Shown here in pieces: positions 8,418 through 17,373 of a stretch of 34,897 nt of DNA. Both the position numbers and the translations under genes were made by a program. The notes under the pieces are model-generated. The model worked only from the letters and a program-made list of their open reading frames with translations. It had not been told where the DNA came from and did no database searches. Position 1 is the first letter of the stretch, and every line of letters starts with the position of its first letter. This DNA comes from an uncultured Planctomycetaceae bacterium (GTDB taxonomy: Bacteria; Planctomycetota; Planctomycetia; Planctomycetales; Planctomycetaceae). The DNA is taken from NCBI GenBank assembly GCA_903871805.1, contig CAIQIE010000259.1, positions 1 to 34,897 on the forward strand, written 5' to 3'.

Positions 8418-9602
8418 ATGTGGCAGTTGTCGGCGGTCAGTTTTCTGGGGGCCTTTGTCTTGTCCTTCGCATTAACTCCGGTAGTGCGCTGGCTGGCTCC
8501 TGCGCTGGGATTGATCGACTTACCGGGGCATCGGAAAGTGCATGTGGCGCCGACACCGCGTGGTGGTGGGATTGCGATTTTTCTGGGCGTGGGGATCTCG
8601 GCACTTGTTTTGTGGATTTCCGGCTGGGGCGGTACTGCAGAGGGCTTGCCGGGGATGCCAGGGGCGTTGTCGGCGGGTGCGTTGAGTTCCGTGAGTTCCC
8701 CGGGTGCGCAGCAGATGTGGGCGATTGCCGTGGGCGCAGTGATTTTGTTTCTGACGGGGCTGGCCGATGATCGCTGGAACCTGTCGTGGAAATTTCGACT
8801 GGGGCTGCAGGTCCTGGTGGCTGCTGGTGTGGTGTTAAGTGGTGTTCAGGCAACCGTCTTTGTTTCGTGGCCGTGGTTTGGGTTTGGGCTGACGGTGTTA
8901 TGGATTCTGGTACTGACCAATGCGATGAATTTCCTTGATAACATGGATGCCTTATCGGCGGGAATTGGATTTCTGGCGGCATCGATTTTTGCGGTGATCC
9001 TGTTGCTGCTGGTGCGAACGCCGGCGACGGTGGTGGCGATACCGCTGGTTCTGTTGTCGGGTTCATTGCTGGGTTTTTTATTCTGGAACAGGCCCCCTGC
9101 AACGATCTTTATGGGGGACTGTGGCAGCAACCTGATTGGATTTCTTCTGGCGACATTGACCGTGGCGGGGACGTTTTATGAGCGTTCGGGAAGTCGGCAT
9201 GTGATGCTGGCTCCCTTGTGTGTGATGGCGGTGCCGTTGTACGACTTCTGTACGGTGATCTTTATTCGAATTCGGCAGGGTCGAAGTCCGTTTCATGGGG
9301 ACAAGAGCCACTTTTCTCATCGTCTTGTGGAGCTGGGTCTGAAGCCGGTGTATGCGGTGTTAACGATTCACCTGACGACGGCGATGACAGGATTTGGGGC
9401 CTTGTTGCTGTATCAGGTTCCCGGGTGGGGCGGGGCGGCGATTGTGTGTTCGCTGATCGCGATGATGCTGCTGATTATCGGGATCCTGGAATTTGTGGGC
9501 CGTCGATCGGTGGAAGAGATGCAGGGGGCGTTGAAGGTGATGCAGTATGCGGGGCGAAATGTGGACGGGTTGCCGCAGGGGGAGACTGCTTCCAGGCGTT
9601 GA
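8418..9602 (+). CDS. WecA/MraY-type polyprenyl-phosphate sugar-1-phosphate transferase
   Basis: 394 residues; ATG 8418 is preferred over TTG 8403, though only a weak GGGAAA lies upstream. It is an integral membrane protein with about ten helices. The family motifs are in order: HRKVHVAPTPRGGG near residue 42, GLADDRWNLSWKFRL near 116 (the DD motif), TNAMNFLDNMDALSAGI near 168 (NxxDNxDxL), FMGDCGSNLIGFLLA near 231 and GDKSHFSHRL near 295 (the cytoplasmic His-rich loop, DKSHFSHRL replacing the common DxxHxHHRL). Such enzymes transfer a sugar-1-phosphate, usually GlcNAc- or similar, from UDP-sugar to undecaprenyl phosphate and start O-antigen, teichoic-acid or exopolysaccharide chains. The MraY subfamily is less likely from the HRKVH motif. 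The next gene encodes an O-antigen ligase-like protein, which fits a surface-polysaccharide role. The exact sugar is not readable. Confidence 0.92.
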   Translation: MWQLSAVSFLGAFVLSFALTPVVRWLAPALGLIDLPGHRKVHVAPTPRGGGIAIFLGVGISALVLWISGWGGTAEGLPGMPGALSAGALSSVSSPGAQQMWAIAVGAVILFLTGLADDRWNLSWKFRLGLQVLVAAGVVLSGVQATVFVSWPWFGFGLTVLWILVLTNAMNFLDNMDALSAGIGFLAASIFAVILLLLVRTPATVVAIPLVLLSGSLLGFLFWNRPPATIFMGDCGSNLIGFLLATLTVAGTFYERSGSRHVMLAPLCVMAVPLYDFCTVIFIRIRQGRSPFHGDKSHFSHRLVELGLKPVYAVLTIHLTTAMTGFGALLLYQVPGWGGAAIVCSLIAMMLLIIGILEFVGRRSVEEMQGALKVMQYAGRNVDGLPQGETASRR

Positions 9603-9693
9603 GTGTGTTGTGTCGGAGTGTCGTGGCGGGCGTGACCGGCGTGTTGGGACGAGCGTGGAATTCTTTTCAGGGCGTAACTGGTAAGACAGCGGC

Positions 9694-11994
9694 ATGCGAT
9701 TTTCGCTTCCTTTATTCAGTGCACTGTTGATTTCGGCATCCGGATACTGGATTGCGGAAGAGGCGGCTGACGGGCGTGGCCTGTATTTGGTCGTCTTGTG
9801 GGGCATCACGTCGGTGTGTCTGTGTCTGCAGCGGTTGTTGCAGCGAAGCGAGGCTGTTCGGTTTCGGGGGACCTTTGACTATTCCCTGCTGTTGCTGGTT
9901 TGTGGCCATGTGTTGTCGACGTGGATGGTGTTTCGAACGGGTGGTGATCGGCGAGCGGCGTTAAATCTGACGCTGGAATGGGCTGGTCTGGGTGGGATCT
10001 GGTTTTTGCTGCGGCACCTGGCTGCGGAAGTTCGGGGGACCATCTTTCTGAGGGAGGTGCTGACGGCGCTGATTCTGGGAATGGCCTGTTATGGGATCTG
10101 GCAGCATCACGCGGGGTTTCCTGCAGACGCCGAATGGTATCGGGGGCGTCGAGCGGAGCTGGATGCGGCCCTGGAGGCTCCCGGAGCGGACGCTCGTCGG
10201 ACGGCTGTGTTGGTGACAGCGGAATTTCAGAGGCAGGGGGTACCAACGGAGGGCACGGGTCGAATCCTGTGGGAGAATCGCGTGCTTTACAGCACGGAAC
10301 CGCTTGGCCCTTTTGCACTGACCAATACGCTGGCGGGGTTACTGGCTGTCGGACTGATTTTGGTGATTGGACGGATCACTGGCCGCTGGCAGGAGCTGGG
10401 GAGACCGGGGTGGCGTGAATTGTCGGTTGTGATTTTTCAGAGCACGACAATCGCCTGGTGTTTGTTGCTGACCAAGAGTCGCTCGGCATGGCTGGGGGCG
10501 ATCGTCGGTCTGGTGATCGTGGCGGTCGTGCGCAGCCGTGGGGCTCATGTGAAGGCGGTGCTGCGATGGGCGATGTATAGCACGGTAGTGGCGGGGGTGA
10601 TTGCCGGTGTTGTGGCGTTTGGTGGTGGACTGGATAAAGAGGTGATTCTGGAATCGCCGAGGTCACTTCAGTTTCGACTGCTGTACTGGACGGGCACGAT
10701 GCAGATGCTGCGTCAGACACCGGTCTACGGGGCTGGTCCGGGCAATTTTCGTCAGTCTTATCTGGGTTACAAGGCGGATGAGTCGAGTGAAGAGATTCGT
10801 GATCCTCACAACATTTTTCTGGATGCCTGGTCCTCGGCCGGGCTGATGGGATTAGCTGGAGTTGTTCTGCTGACAGGGGGACTGGTTTGGCATTTGACGA
10901 AGAGGATGAGTGAGAATGGCGCCAGACAGTCACGTGGAATTCGAACGGCCATGGGGGGCTTGATTGCGGCGGGAATTGGGCTGGGATTTCTTCTGGACAT
11001 TGGCTGGGAATGGCTGAGTGGTGAATCGTTTGAGGGGAAGTTAGCGCAGTTACTGTTGTTGGCAGGAGCGGTTGTGGTTGTGTTGCGGGGGCCGGTGCTG
11101 GACATCCCTGACCGGACTGTTGGCCTTGCGGCAGCGGCGGCATTGCTGATTCATTTGTTCGCGGCGGGTGGTTTTGAGATTCCGGTGGTGATGATGGTGC
11201 TGGCCGCATGTCTGGTCTGCGGGATTGGTGATGTTTCAGCCGTGGGGCTGTCAGGTCAGGGTCGTGGGAGTCCGCTGCGGGTTGTATCGGGAGTGACGTG
11301 GCTTCTGCTGAGTCTGGCTGTGGTGGCAACCGGAATCTGGCAGGGTGTGATGCCGCAGATGAGGGCGCAGTGGGCCATGGCGGCAGCGGAATCATTGGCT
11401 GATGGGGGGAGTGAGTTATCGGCGTCGCAGGTCACGGCGTTGCGGAAAGCGTGGCGAGTGGCCGTGGATACGGATCCGCTGGCTGTGTTAGCGCTGCAGC
11501 GGTGGGCTGAATTTGAGACGGGGCAGTTAAGGACCCAGGCCGAAGAATTGGCAGCGCAGAGAGCGGCGGCTGGTACTGCGGAAGACGCGGGACGGGCAGT
11601 GGGTCCCGAAGTGCTGACCAACAGCATGGAGCAGGCGCTTGCGGGGGCGATAGAGGTGTGTAATGAATTGATTGCTGCGGACCGTAAAAACAGCGTGGGA
11701 TATCTGCTGAGAGGACGCTGTTATTCGCTTGCCGGTCAGGCGTTGGGGGATCGGAAATGGTTGATGTGTGCGGTATCAGATTTTGAAACTGTGACAGAGC
11801 GGAATCGGGGAGCGATTGAGATCTGGCTGGAGTTATCAAAGCTGCAGCGTCTGGCGGGTGTTCCTGAAGCGTCACGTCGGTCGGCTGAGCGGGTTCGGCA
11901 GTTGAATGCAATCAATCAGGAATGGGGCCATCGTGACCAGTTTCTGTCGGCGGAGGACGAGCAGCAGCTTCAGGACTTGCTGAAACAGGGTTGA
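9694..11994 (+). CDS. O-antigen ligase/polymerase family membrane protein with soluble C-terminal tail
   Basis: 766 residues from ATG 9694 with a weak GGTAAG upstream. Residues about 1-540 are membrane helices with a loop near residues 145-210. The Wzy_C/WaaL signature is visible: LLLTKSRSAWLGAIVGL near 255, YGAGPGNFRQSYLGY near 347 and EIRDPHNIFLDAWSSAGLMG near 370, including the conserved His-Asn. These proteins join or polymerise undecaprenyl-linked glycans on the periplasmic side. The last 200 residues are soluble and helical, with a TPR-like GYLLRGRCYSLAGQALGD and LELSKLQRLAGVPEASRRSA, a tail shape seen in some planctomycete and deltaproteobacterial ligases. It sits 91 bp after the sugar transferase on the same strand, probably the same operon. 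The polymerase-versus-ligase choice is open, and the glycan is unknown. Confidence 0.88.
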   Translation: MRFSLPLFSALLISASGYWIAEEAADGRGLYLVVLWGITSVCLCLQRLLQRSEAVRFRGTFDYSLLLLVCGHVLSTWMVFRTGGDRRAALNLTLEWAGLGGIWFLLRHLAAEVRGTIFLREVLTALILGMACYGIWQHHAGFPADAEWYRGRRAELDAALEAPGADARRTAVLVTAEFQRQGVPTEGTGRILWENRVLYSTEPLGPFALTNTLAGLLAVGLILVIGRITGRWQELGRPGWRELSVVIFQSTTIAWCLLLTKSRSAWLGAIVGLVIVAVVRSRGAHVKAVLRWAMYSTVVAGVIAGVVAFGGGLDKEVILESPRSLQFRLLYWTGTMQMLRQTPVYGAGPGNFRQSYLGYKADESSEEIRDPHNIFLDAWSSAGLMGLAGVVLLTGGLVWHLTKRMSENGARQSRGIRTAMGGLIAAGIGLGFLLDIGWEWLSGESFEGKLAQLLLLAGAVVVVLRGPVLDIPDRTVGLAAAAALLIHLFAAGGFEIPVVMMVLAACLVCGIGDVSAVGLSGQGRGSPLRVVSGVTWLLLSLAVVATGIWQGVMPQMRAQWAMAAAESLADGGSELSASQVTALRKAWRVAVDTDPLAVLALQRWAEFETGQLRTQAEELAAQRAAAGTAEDAGRAVGPEVLTNSMEQALAGAIEVCNELIAADRKNSVGYLLRGRCYSLAGQALGDRKWLMCAVSDFETVTERNRGAIEIWLELSKLQRLAGVPEASRRSAERVRQLNAINQEWGHRDQFLSAEDEQQLQDLLKQG

Positions 11995-12333
11995 TCGGAT
12001 GCCGGCGAGGCTGAAGCGGGCGTGCGTGTTTTTTAAGAAAAAAGCCAGGATTTCATGAGTGGAAGCGGTGTTTTGAGGGTGGGCACAGGGAGACGGAGCG
12101 GAAATCGCCTGGAAAACGGGAAGCAGGACGGCAGGATTGATTCGCCAAAATTTCGGTAACCAGGGTAGAATGCAGAGCAGGGAAATCAGGGGCCGTGTGT
12201 CTGAGAAGACGGTGTGCTGGTTGCGTATTGTGTTCTGCGATTTGAGTAACAGGATTTGACGGTACAGTGGGCAAAAGAAAAGCTGGCACGAAACAAATGC
12301 GAGCTGGCTGTTGACGGGATAGGGAGTTAAGCG
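11995..12333. other. 339-bp spacer before the DUF1573 gene, no gene supported
   Basis: The gap follows the O-antigen ligase-like gene and ends in the strong AGGGAG ribosome-binding site of the next gene. A run TTTTTTAAGAAAAAA near 12030-12045 is the only conspicuous sequence; I see no clear GC-rich stem before it. The region probably holds a terminator or promoter that I cannot identify with confidence. Confidence 0.45.
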
Positions 12334-13545
12334 ATGCAGAAGTTGTGGATTGGACTGGCCCTGCTGGGTGGCGTGATCATTGGGGTTGTGCTGTTATCGC
12401 AGCCGAAGGAAAAGACCATTGCCGATTCTCTGAAGGAAATGAAAACAGAGCAGAGGGTGATGGTGCCTGGTAAGAAGCGTGCGGATCTTTCGGATCTTCC
12501 TGTCCCCAGTGAAACGGGCCCCTGGCCGGCCATTGTTGTGGACGAGCCTGTCTTTGCGTTTGGGCGGATGGCTGTTCGGTCAACGAATTCGCACACGTTT
12601 GTCATCAAAAATCAGGGGGAAGCGGACCTGATTCTGAAGGCCGGAGAAACGACGTGCAAGTGCACCACGTTTGGCTTTGGAACGGACAAGGACAATGCGG
12701 AAAAGAAGGCTGTGGTCAAGCCGGGAGAAAGCGTTTCACTGCTGATGAACTGGAAAGCCGGTGAAGCCCCGGATCGCGCCTTTCGGCATGGCGGGGATAT
12801 TCATACCAACGACCCGAAAGACCCTGTGATGAAGGTTGTGGTTGAAGGGGCGATCGAGAATCTGTTTGAAGTGCTTCCGCAGTATACGTGGGATCTGGGC
12901 AGCATGTACGAGGAACCCGGTTACTTCAAAGCGGGCATTGGTTCAAAAATGTACGAAGACTTTACAATACAGAGCATTGAGAGTCCTTCGGGAATGGTCA
13001 AAGTGGAAGTCATGCCAATGTCGGCGGAAGAACTGGCCATCGAGCGATTTGTCAGTGGGTACTCACTTCGTGCGGAAGTGTCCTCGAAGATTGCCTCAGG
13101 AGTCTTCTCTGAGGACATTGTGATTCGGACGACGGCATCGCCAGAGCCGCTCAAAGTGACCGTGAAAGCGAAGAAATTCGGGGCCATTCGGTTGCAGCAG
13201 ATGGCCGGCACAATTCTGGACCCGAACACACTGACTTTGATGCTGGGATCCTTTAAGGCAGCGGAAGGACATGAGGCAAATTTGCTTCTGATCGTGGATG
13301 AGAAGGATATGAGTGAGCCGTTTGCGATTACGGCGACAGAGGCGGATCCAGCGTTTTTGGCAGCATCGTTAAGTCCAGTCGGGGCACCATCAGGGACAGT
13401 GCATCGTTATCTGCTGACACTGCGGATACCGCCAGGTCGTGCACCGGTGCAGAGAACTGCGAACAATCCCGGATTTGTGCGTTTGTCCACAAATCACCCG
13501 TCGGGTGACGCAGTGTCACTGGGCGTGTATCTTTATTCGAACTAA
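12334..13545 (+). CDS. DUF1573 domain protein, membrane-anchored
   Basis: 403 residues from ATG 12334, preceded by AGGGAG at seven bases. Residues 4-22 (LWIGLALLGGVIIGVVLL) form an N-terminal anchor or uncleaved signal, so the rest is exported. Residues about 68-175 match DUF1573: FAFGRMAVRSTNSHTFVIKN, then TTCKCTTF with the paired cysteines, then a PGESVSLLMNWKA strand and HTNDPKDPVMKVVVEG. This is an immunoglobulin-like (ASH-type) fold without known catalysis. The rest consists of further beta-rich segments, with FVRLSTNHPSG repeating the same domain's ending near the C-terminus, so a second, divergent Ig-like module is likely. Its place between the glycan ligase and the phosphoesterase-cytochrome suggests a cell-surface role, but nothing specific. 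Planctomycetes encode many DUF1573 proteins. Confidence 0.85.
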   Translation: MQKLWIGLALLGGVIIGVVLLSQPKEKTIADSLKEMKTEQRVMVPGKKRADLSDLPVPSETGPWPAIVVDEPVFAFGRMAVRSTNSHTFVIKNQGEADLILKAGETTCKCTTFGFGTDKDNAEKKAVVKPGESVSLLMNWKAGEAPDRAFRHGGDIHTNDPKDPVMKVVVEGAIENLFEVLPQYTWDLGSMYEEPGYFKAGIGSKMYEDFTIQSIESPSGMVKVEVMPMSAEELAIERFVSGYSLRAEVSSKIASGVFSEDIVIRTTASPEPLKVTVKAKKFGAIRLQQMAGTILDPNTLTLMLGSFKAAEGHEANLLLIVDEKDMSEPFAITATEADPAFLAASLSPVGAPSGTVHRYLLTLRIPPGRAPVQRTANNPGFVRLSTNHPSGDAVSLGVYLYSN

Positions 13546-13732
13546 AGCACGGGGACAGGTTCCGGGAACTGAGCGAAAGTTGCTGCTGGTTCCGGGCTTC
13601 GGTTCGGCCGAGTCCGAACAGAGCTGCGGTTTTTGTGCGGCAATGGTCTGTTGGTTTCAGAAAGCATCCGCTCAGATTATGCTTTGTGGGCACTGGCGGG
13701 TCGGATTGCTGGTGAAAAGTGGGCCGGATTTT

Positions 13733-13786
13733 TTGACGGCACTGGCTAAGTTGACGGCCCGGGCAAAGTTGACGGCACTGGCAAAC
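13733..13786 (+). repeat. Three 18-bp tandem repeats upstream of the cytochrome gene
   Basis: Units 13733-13750, 13751-13768 and 13769-13786, each beginning TTGACGGC and differing at 2-4 positions. They end three bases before the GGAGG ribosome-binding site (13789-13793) of the cytochrome fusion gene. TTGACG resembles a -35 hexamer, so this might be part of a promoter or leader, or a slippage product. Confidence 0.85.
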
Positions 13787-13802
13787 ACGGAGGTAGCGGT
13801 CC

Positions 13803-15506
13803 ATGAATAAAGCATCGGTCTTTGTGACCTTTGGGTTTCTGAGCCTGATTCTTCTGGCGTTGACTGTACTGTGGTCGCCGATGCGGGAACCGGTTTCTGA
13901 GACCGTGTCTAAACCGGTTTCAGCGAGCGCGGCAGTGAGCGGCTCTGGGGGCGGGGCTGGGGGCGTACGGTCTGAAGAGTCGTCAGTTTCGAAACAGCCG
14001 ATGCCAACCGAGGGCGGGAACGAGCCTGCCGGGGAGAGCGTGGCGGCATCAAGTGTGGCGGCATCACCGGTGGTTGTTGCCGGGCGTGAGTTGCAGTTCC
14101 TGAACTGGCCGAAGCCGGCCTTTGCGATCGTGGCGACGGGGGAGCAGCGTGGATATTTTGAGCCCTGCGGATGCACGGCCAATCAGCTTGGCGGGATGAC
14201 GCGGCGAGCGGGCTTGTTTCGTCGGCTGGAGACGCTGGGATGGACTGCTCGGGGCGTGGATGTTGGGAGTCTTTCGAAACGTACCGGATTACAGGCTCAG
14301 CTGAAGTTTGAAACCACTCTCGAAGCGATGCGGCAGTTAAAATATGTGGCCCTGGCAATTGGGCCTGAGGAATTGCGGCTGGACCCGGGATTTTTGCTGG
14401 CTCAGCATCTTGTGGAGGGCGAGGAATCGCTGGCATTTCTGGGGGCGAATCTGACATTCTTCGGTGCGAAGGAGATCGGGACGCCACTCATGAAGAAGGT
14501 GCTGACGATTGGCGATTCCAGGGTTGGAATTACCAGTGTGATGAGTGAAACCATTCGAAAAGAAGTCCTTGGGAAAAATGAAGGGCAGGGTGATATCGAG
14601 TGGACAGATCCCTCGGCAGCGCTGCAGGACGTGATGAAACAGTTTGCGGACGAGGGCGTGACGTTTCGGATTCTCTTATCACAATCCACGATTGAAGAAT
14701 CGCGTCAGCTTGCGCGGGATTTTCCAGCGTTCGATGTGATCGTAACTGCACAGGGATTTGGTGAGGGAGAACAGGAACCGGAGCGGATTGGCAATGTGCG
14801 ACTTGTGCAGGCTGGCGAGAAGGGTAAAACGGCGGCTGTGATGGGTGTGTATCCGGGTGACACCGAGAATCCTGTGCGATTTGAACTGGTGACGCTGAGT
14901 GGTGATCGCTTTGGGGAAGATCCCGCGATGGTGGATCTGATGAAGGGGTACCAGCAGCGATTGCAGGAGCAGCAGGTGGTGGCCGTTCAGGAAGTTGCCG
15001 GCCATCCGAGTGGTGCATCGTTCGTGGGAGCATCCAAGTGTGGTGAGTGTCATACGCAGGCGATGGCAACGTGGAATCAGACAGCCCATGCTCATGCGTT
15101 TGAAAGCCTCGATCCGCAGCATGGACGACCGGGATCGGAACGACTGCATGGCATCCTGCGGACTCATGACCCGGAGTGTCTCGCCTGTCATGTGACGGGC
15201 TGGAGCCCTGAGGATTACGTGCGATTTCGATCAGGATTTCTGAATGAGGAGTATGCTGCCACGGATGCGGACAGGGGATTGCAGTCACTGCTGGCCGGGA
15301 ATCAGTGTGAGAACTGTCATGGTCCTGGGAATCGTCACATTGAACTGATTGAAGCCGGCAAGACGGAAGCTGCAGCAATTGAAGTTCGGATAACACTGCA
15401 GCAGGCACGGGAGACACTGTGCGTCAAATGCCATGATGCGGACAACAGTCCGAAGTTTGACTTTGACAAGTACTGGGATGCCGTGAAACACCCTGGAAAA
15501 GACTGA
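13803..15506 (+). CDS. Degenerate metallophosphoesterase-like domain fused to tetraheme cytochrome c554-type domain
   Basis: 567 residues from ATG 13803 with GGAGG nine bases upstream. Residues 7-25 are a signal or anchor; a Ser/Gly/Val-rich linker follows to residue 90. Residues about 100-390 look like the 5'-nucleotidase/SoxB-type phosphoesterase fold, starting with GYFEPCGCTANQLGGMTRRA, the EPCGC signature. The metal ligands appear lost: the usual DAGD is DVGS, the Asn-His or Asp position reads GPEE, the single-His position reads LLSQST, and the GHxH position reads VTAQGFG. The C-terminal 165 residues carry four CXXCH heme sites (CGECH, CLACH, CENCH, CVKCH) in a cytochrome c554/c-prime arrangement, with distal His-rich segments. 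It is probably a periplasmic electron carrier with a non-catalytic domain for binding. This domain pair recurs in planctomycetes as far as I recall; the redox partner is unknown. Confidence 0.85.
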   Translation: MNKASVFVTFGFLSLILLALTVLWSPMREPVSETVSKPVSASAAVSGSGGGAGGVRSEESSVSKQPMPTEGGNEPAGESVAASSVAASPVVVAGRELQFLNWPKPAFAIVATGEQRGYFEPCGCTANQLGGMTRRAGLFRRLETLGWTARGVDVGSLSKRTGLQAQLKFETTLEAMRQLKYVALAIGPEELRLDPGFLLAQHLVEGEESLAFLGANLTFFGAKEIGTPLMKKVLTIGDSRVGITSVMSETIRKEVLGKNEGQGDIEWTDPSAALQDVMKQFADEGVTFRILLSQSTIEESRQLARDFPAFDVIVTAQGFGEGEQEPERIGNVRLVQAGEKGKTAAVMGVYPGDTENPVRFELVTLSGDRFGEDPAMVDLMKGYQQRLQEQQVVAVQEVAGHPSGASFVGASKCGECHTQAMATWNQTAHAHAFESLDPQHGRPGSERLHGILRTHDPECLACHVTGWSPEDYVRFRSGFLNEEYAATDADRGLQSLLAGNQCENCHGPGNRHIELIEAGKTEAAAIEVRITLQQARETLCVKCHDADNSPKFDFDKYWDAVKHPGKD

Positions 15507-15543
15507 GCGACGGGTGCGACAGGGCCGGCAGAGCGAAAGATGA

Positions 15544-15558
15544 CGTCGCACTGCGACG
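15544..15558. terminator. Possible hairpin between convergent genes
   Basis: A perfect 6-bp stem CGTCGC / GCGACG with loop ACT lies 38 bases after the stop of the cytochrome gene and about 50 bases before the end of the convergent isomerase gene. No T run follows closely, so this is a weak terminator candidate. Confidence 0.25.
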
Positions 15559-15611
15559 ACCCGACTGTGATCAGTTGGTGGTTGGCTTATCGCTCAGATT
15601 GTTTTGTACCA

Positions 15612-16424
15612 TCAGGCTTCTGCCACATCCCGCATTTTTTGCAGACCGAGTTTTGCGACCATGAGTGGATCCTGTGTCCAGAGATCCTCGCGGAACAATT
15701 CCAGGGACAGCCAGCCGTTGTAGCCGATGGCGGTCAGTTGGCCGCAGTAGTTGTTCAGGTCAACGACACCATCGCCGGGAAGGACGCGGTCGGAGTCCTG
15801 CTGCAGATGAGCGGGCGGTGTCGCCGGGCAGTCGTTGAAGTGAGAAATTGCGATCTGGCTGGCTTTGAGTTTACCGAGGGACTCAATGGGGCCTCCACCA
15901 CGATGGCAGTGGAAGGGGTCCACCACAACTGTGGCATCCGGGTGTTGACATCGATTGATGATATCAATGGCATCATCGATGGTGTTGATATCTTCGACAA
16001 AGCCAAGGTATTCGAAGGCGGGTTTGACGCCGAAGGATTTTCCCAGATCCAGCAGTTCGGCATAGTGTTTGGCGCCAACGTCTCGGTCAGCAATTCCTGG
16101 AGGCGGGCCTGCAATAGCGAATTCCGCACCGACAGCAGCCGCCTGCTCCAGTCGGCGTCGGACCTCGTCGAGCGCCTTTTCGTGTTCGGCACCGGCCGGC
16201 TGGAACCAGCCTGCCAGATAGATGGTTGTGGGGACTTTGATTCCGTAATCGTCAAGAGCTCTGCGTACATCTCGGAGTGTCCCGCCGGACTGAAGGTAAA
16301 GGTCAAGATGGTCGTGCCACAGTTCGATGGCTTCGAACCCTGCTTCGCGCGCGACGCGGATTTGATCAGGAACGGCGGTGGTGCGGATCGTGCTGGCGTT
16401 CAGGCAGTAGCGAAAGCGTGACAT
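15612..16424 (-). CDS. Sugar phosphate isomerase/epimerase-type TIM barrel protein
   Basis: 270 residues from ATG 16424; an in-frame extension to 16544 lacks similarity and is omitted. No signal peptide, so cytoplasmic. The sequence follows the AP-endonuclease-2/xylose-isomerase-like TIM barrel: FRYCLNASTIR at strand 1, VAREAGFEAIELWHDHL at strand 2, VGAEFAIAGPPPG, VKPAFEYLGF with a likely metal-binding Glu, ATVVVDPFHCHRGGG with Asp and His, ISHFNDCPA and GYNGWLSLELFRED. Retained Glu, Asp and His residues suggest an intact divalent-metal site. Family members isomerise or epimerise keto-sugars and inositol derivatives; substrate is not predictable. It lies alone, convergent with the cytochrome gene and 210 bp downstream of a DUF3467 gene on the same strand. 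Confidence 0.9.
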   Translation of the reverse strand: MSRFRYCLNASTIRTTAVPDQIRVAREAGFEAIELWHDHLDLYLQSGGTLRDVRRALDDYGIKVPTTIYLAGWFQPAGAEHEKALDEVRRRLEQAAAVGAEFAIAGPPPGIADRDVGAKHYAELLDLGKSFGVKPAFEYLGFVEDINTIDDAIDIINRCQHPDATVVVDPFHCHRGGGPIESLGKLKASQIAISHFNDCPATPPAHLQQDSDRVLPGDGVVDLNNYCGQLTAIGYNGWLSLELFREDLWTQDPLMVAKLGLQKMRDVAEA

Positions 16425-16634
16425 GGCGGTAACCCAGTCTGAAGGGCGATTTTGATTGGGCTGGAGAAAGTCCGGGATGGGCGCAAAGACGCCTTGCTGG
16501 CAGCGTAGTGGAGCAGGGCCGCAACCACCAGCGACTGACCTCACGAAAAGTCGATAGGCAGCACTGAGAGCGATTTCTCCGGCCGGTCGCTGAAGAGTGA
16601 GGGCGTATGCAACGAGAAATGTGACAATCGGGGA

Positions 16635-17267
16635 CTACAGGCCGGGGGGCCAGTCACCTTCAGGCTGTTCGTAATCTGCCGGTGGAGTCGGTGGCGGCGG
16701 ATTTCGAAGTCGTTGCTGATACTGCTGAAAGGAATGCAGCAGCGATTCCAGCAGCCGTTTCGCGTTGGCTGTTGCCATAAAGACGCGAGCAGAGACGGAA
16801 GATTTTGGGAAGAATGTTGTAATGAAATCGAATGAGAATTCAGTTGGCGAATGCCCAATCATCACGGCGTTAGCGTAGGTGCCGGATTGAACATCCTCGC
16901 CCATTTTCAGGGTTGAATAGAGTTCTTCAGCGGATTGTCGCTGTTGTGGTTGTGCCGGGGTGGGCTGCACGGGCATGTGAACCGGGCCGAACCGGTCTTC
17001 GTACCTTTTAAGGTTATCCTGGAGAGCCGCGATGAATTGGCTGACTACGGGCGGCGGAATCACGATACGAGAAACGACCTGTTGTGGCTGCTGCATTCGC
17101 AGCAGGAAGTCGACGATAAATTCATGTTGTCCCTGAAGAACGACGGCACCCGTGGTAAAGACGCCGCGGGCCACGTGCTGGGGGACCAGAGCCCCGATGT
17201 GCGCGTGTCTGATTTCCTGACTGTGCGGACCATCATCAGGAGATTGCTGGCTGGGGCTTTCTGACAT
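16635..17267 (-). CDS. Double-domain DUF3467 protein
   Basis: 210 residues from ATG 17267, with AGG five bases upstream. Two copies of one domain are visible. Copy 1, residues about 31-94, runs GVFTTGAVVLQGQHEFIVDF to NLKRYEDRFG. Copy 2, about 128-186, runs GTYANAVMIGHSPTEFSFDF to LLHSFQQYQQR. Both have the DUF3467 pattern: an N-terminal strand, a hydrophobic EF-x-x-DF core, a V-x-x-R-V/I strand and a final helix with a Tyr. A Pro/Gln-rich linker (95-118) joins them and a Pro-rich tail follows. No signal peptide. DUF3467 function is unknown to me; pairing with a second DUF3467 protein upstream suggests a shared complex. The gene is separated from its upstream neighbour by a terminator hairpin, so it may have its own promoter. 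Confidence 0.8.
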   Translation of the reverse strand: MSESPSQQSPDDGPHSQEIRHAHIGALVPQHVARGVFTTGAVVLQGQHEFIVDFLLRMQQPQQVVSRIVIPPPVVSQFIAALQDNLKRYEDRFGPVHMPVQPTPAQPQQRQSAEELYSTLKMGEDVQSGTYANAVMIGHSPTEFSFDFITTFFPKSSVSARVFMATANAKRLLESLLHSFQQYQQRLRNPPPPTPPADYEQPEGDWPPGL

Positions 17268-17373
17268 GGCGACCTGATTCGGATTTGGTTGTCTGGGGGC
17301 GAGACCGATTGAAACAGCAGGAGTCTTTTCGTTTCCAACACGGCAAACGGAAATTCTGATCACTATCCACAAA

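Noticed and set aside
10376..11395. 339-codon minus-strand open frame
   Set aside because: It is a Pro/Ser-rich shadow of the O-antigen ligase-like gene with no ribosome-binding site.
15540..16421. 293-codon plus-strand open frame
   Set aside because: It is antisense to the sugar isomerase gene, which has a complete TIM-barrel pattern.
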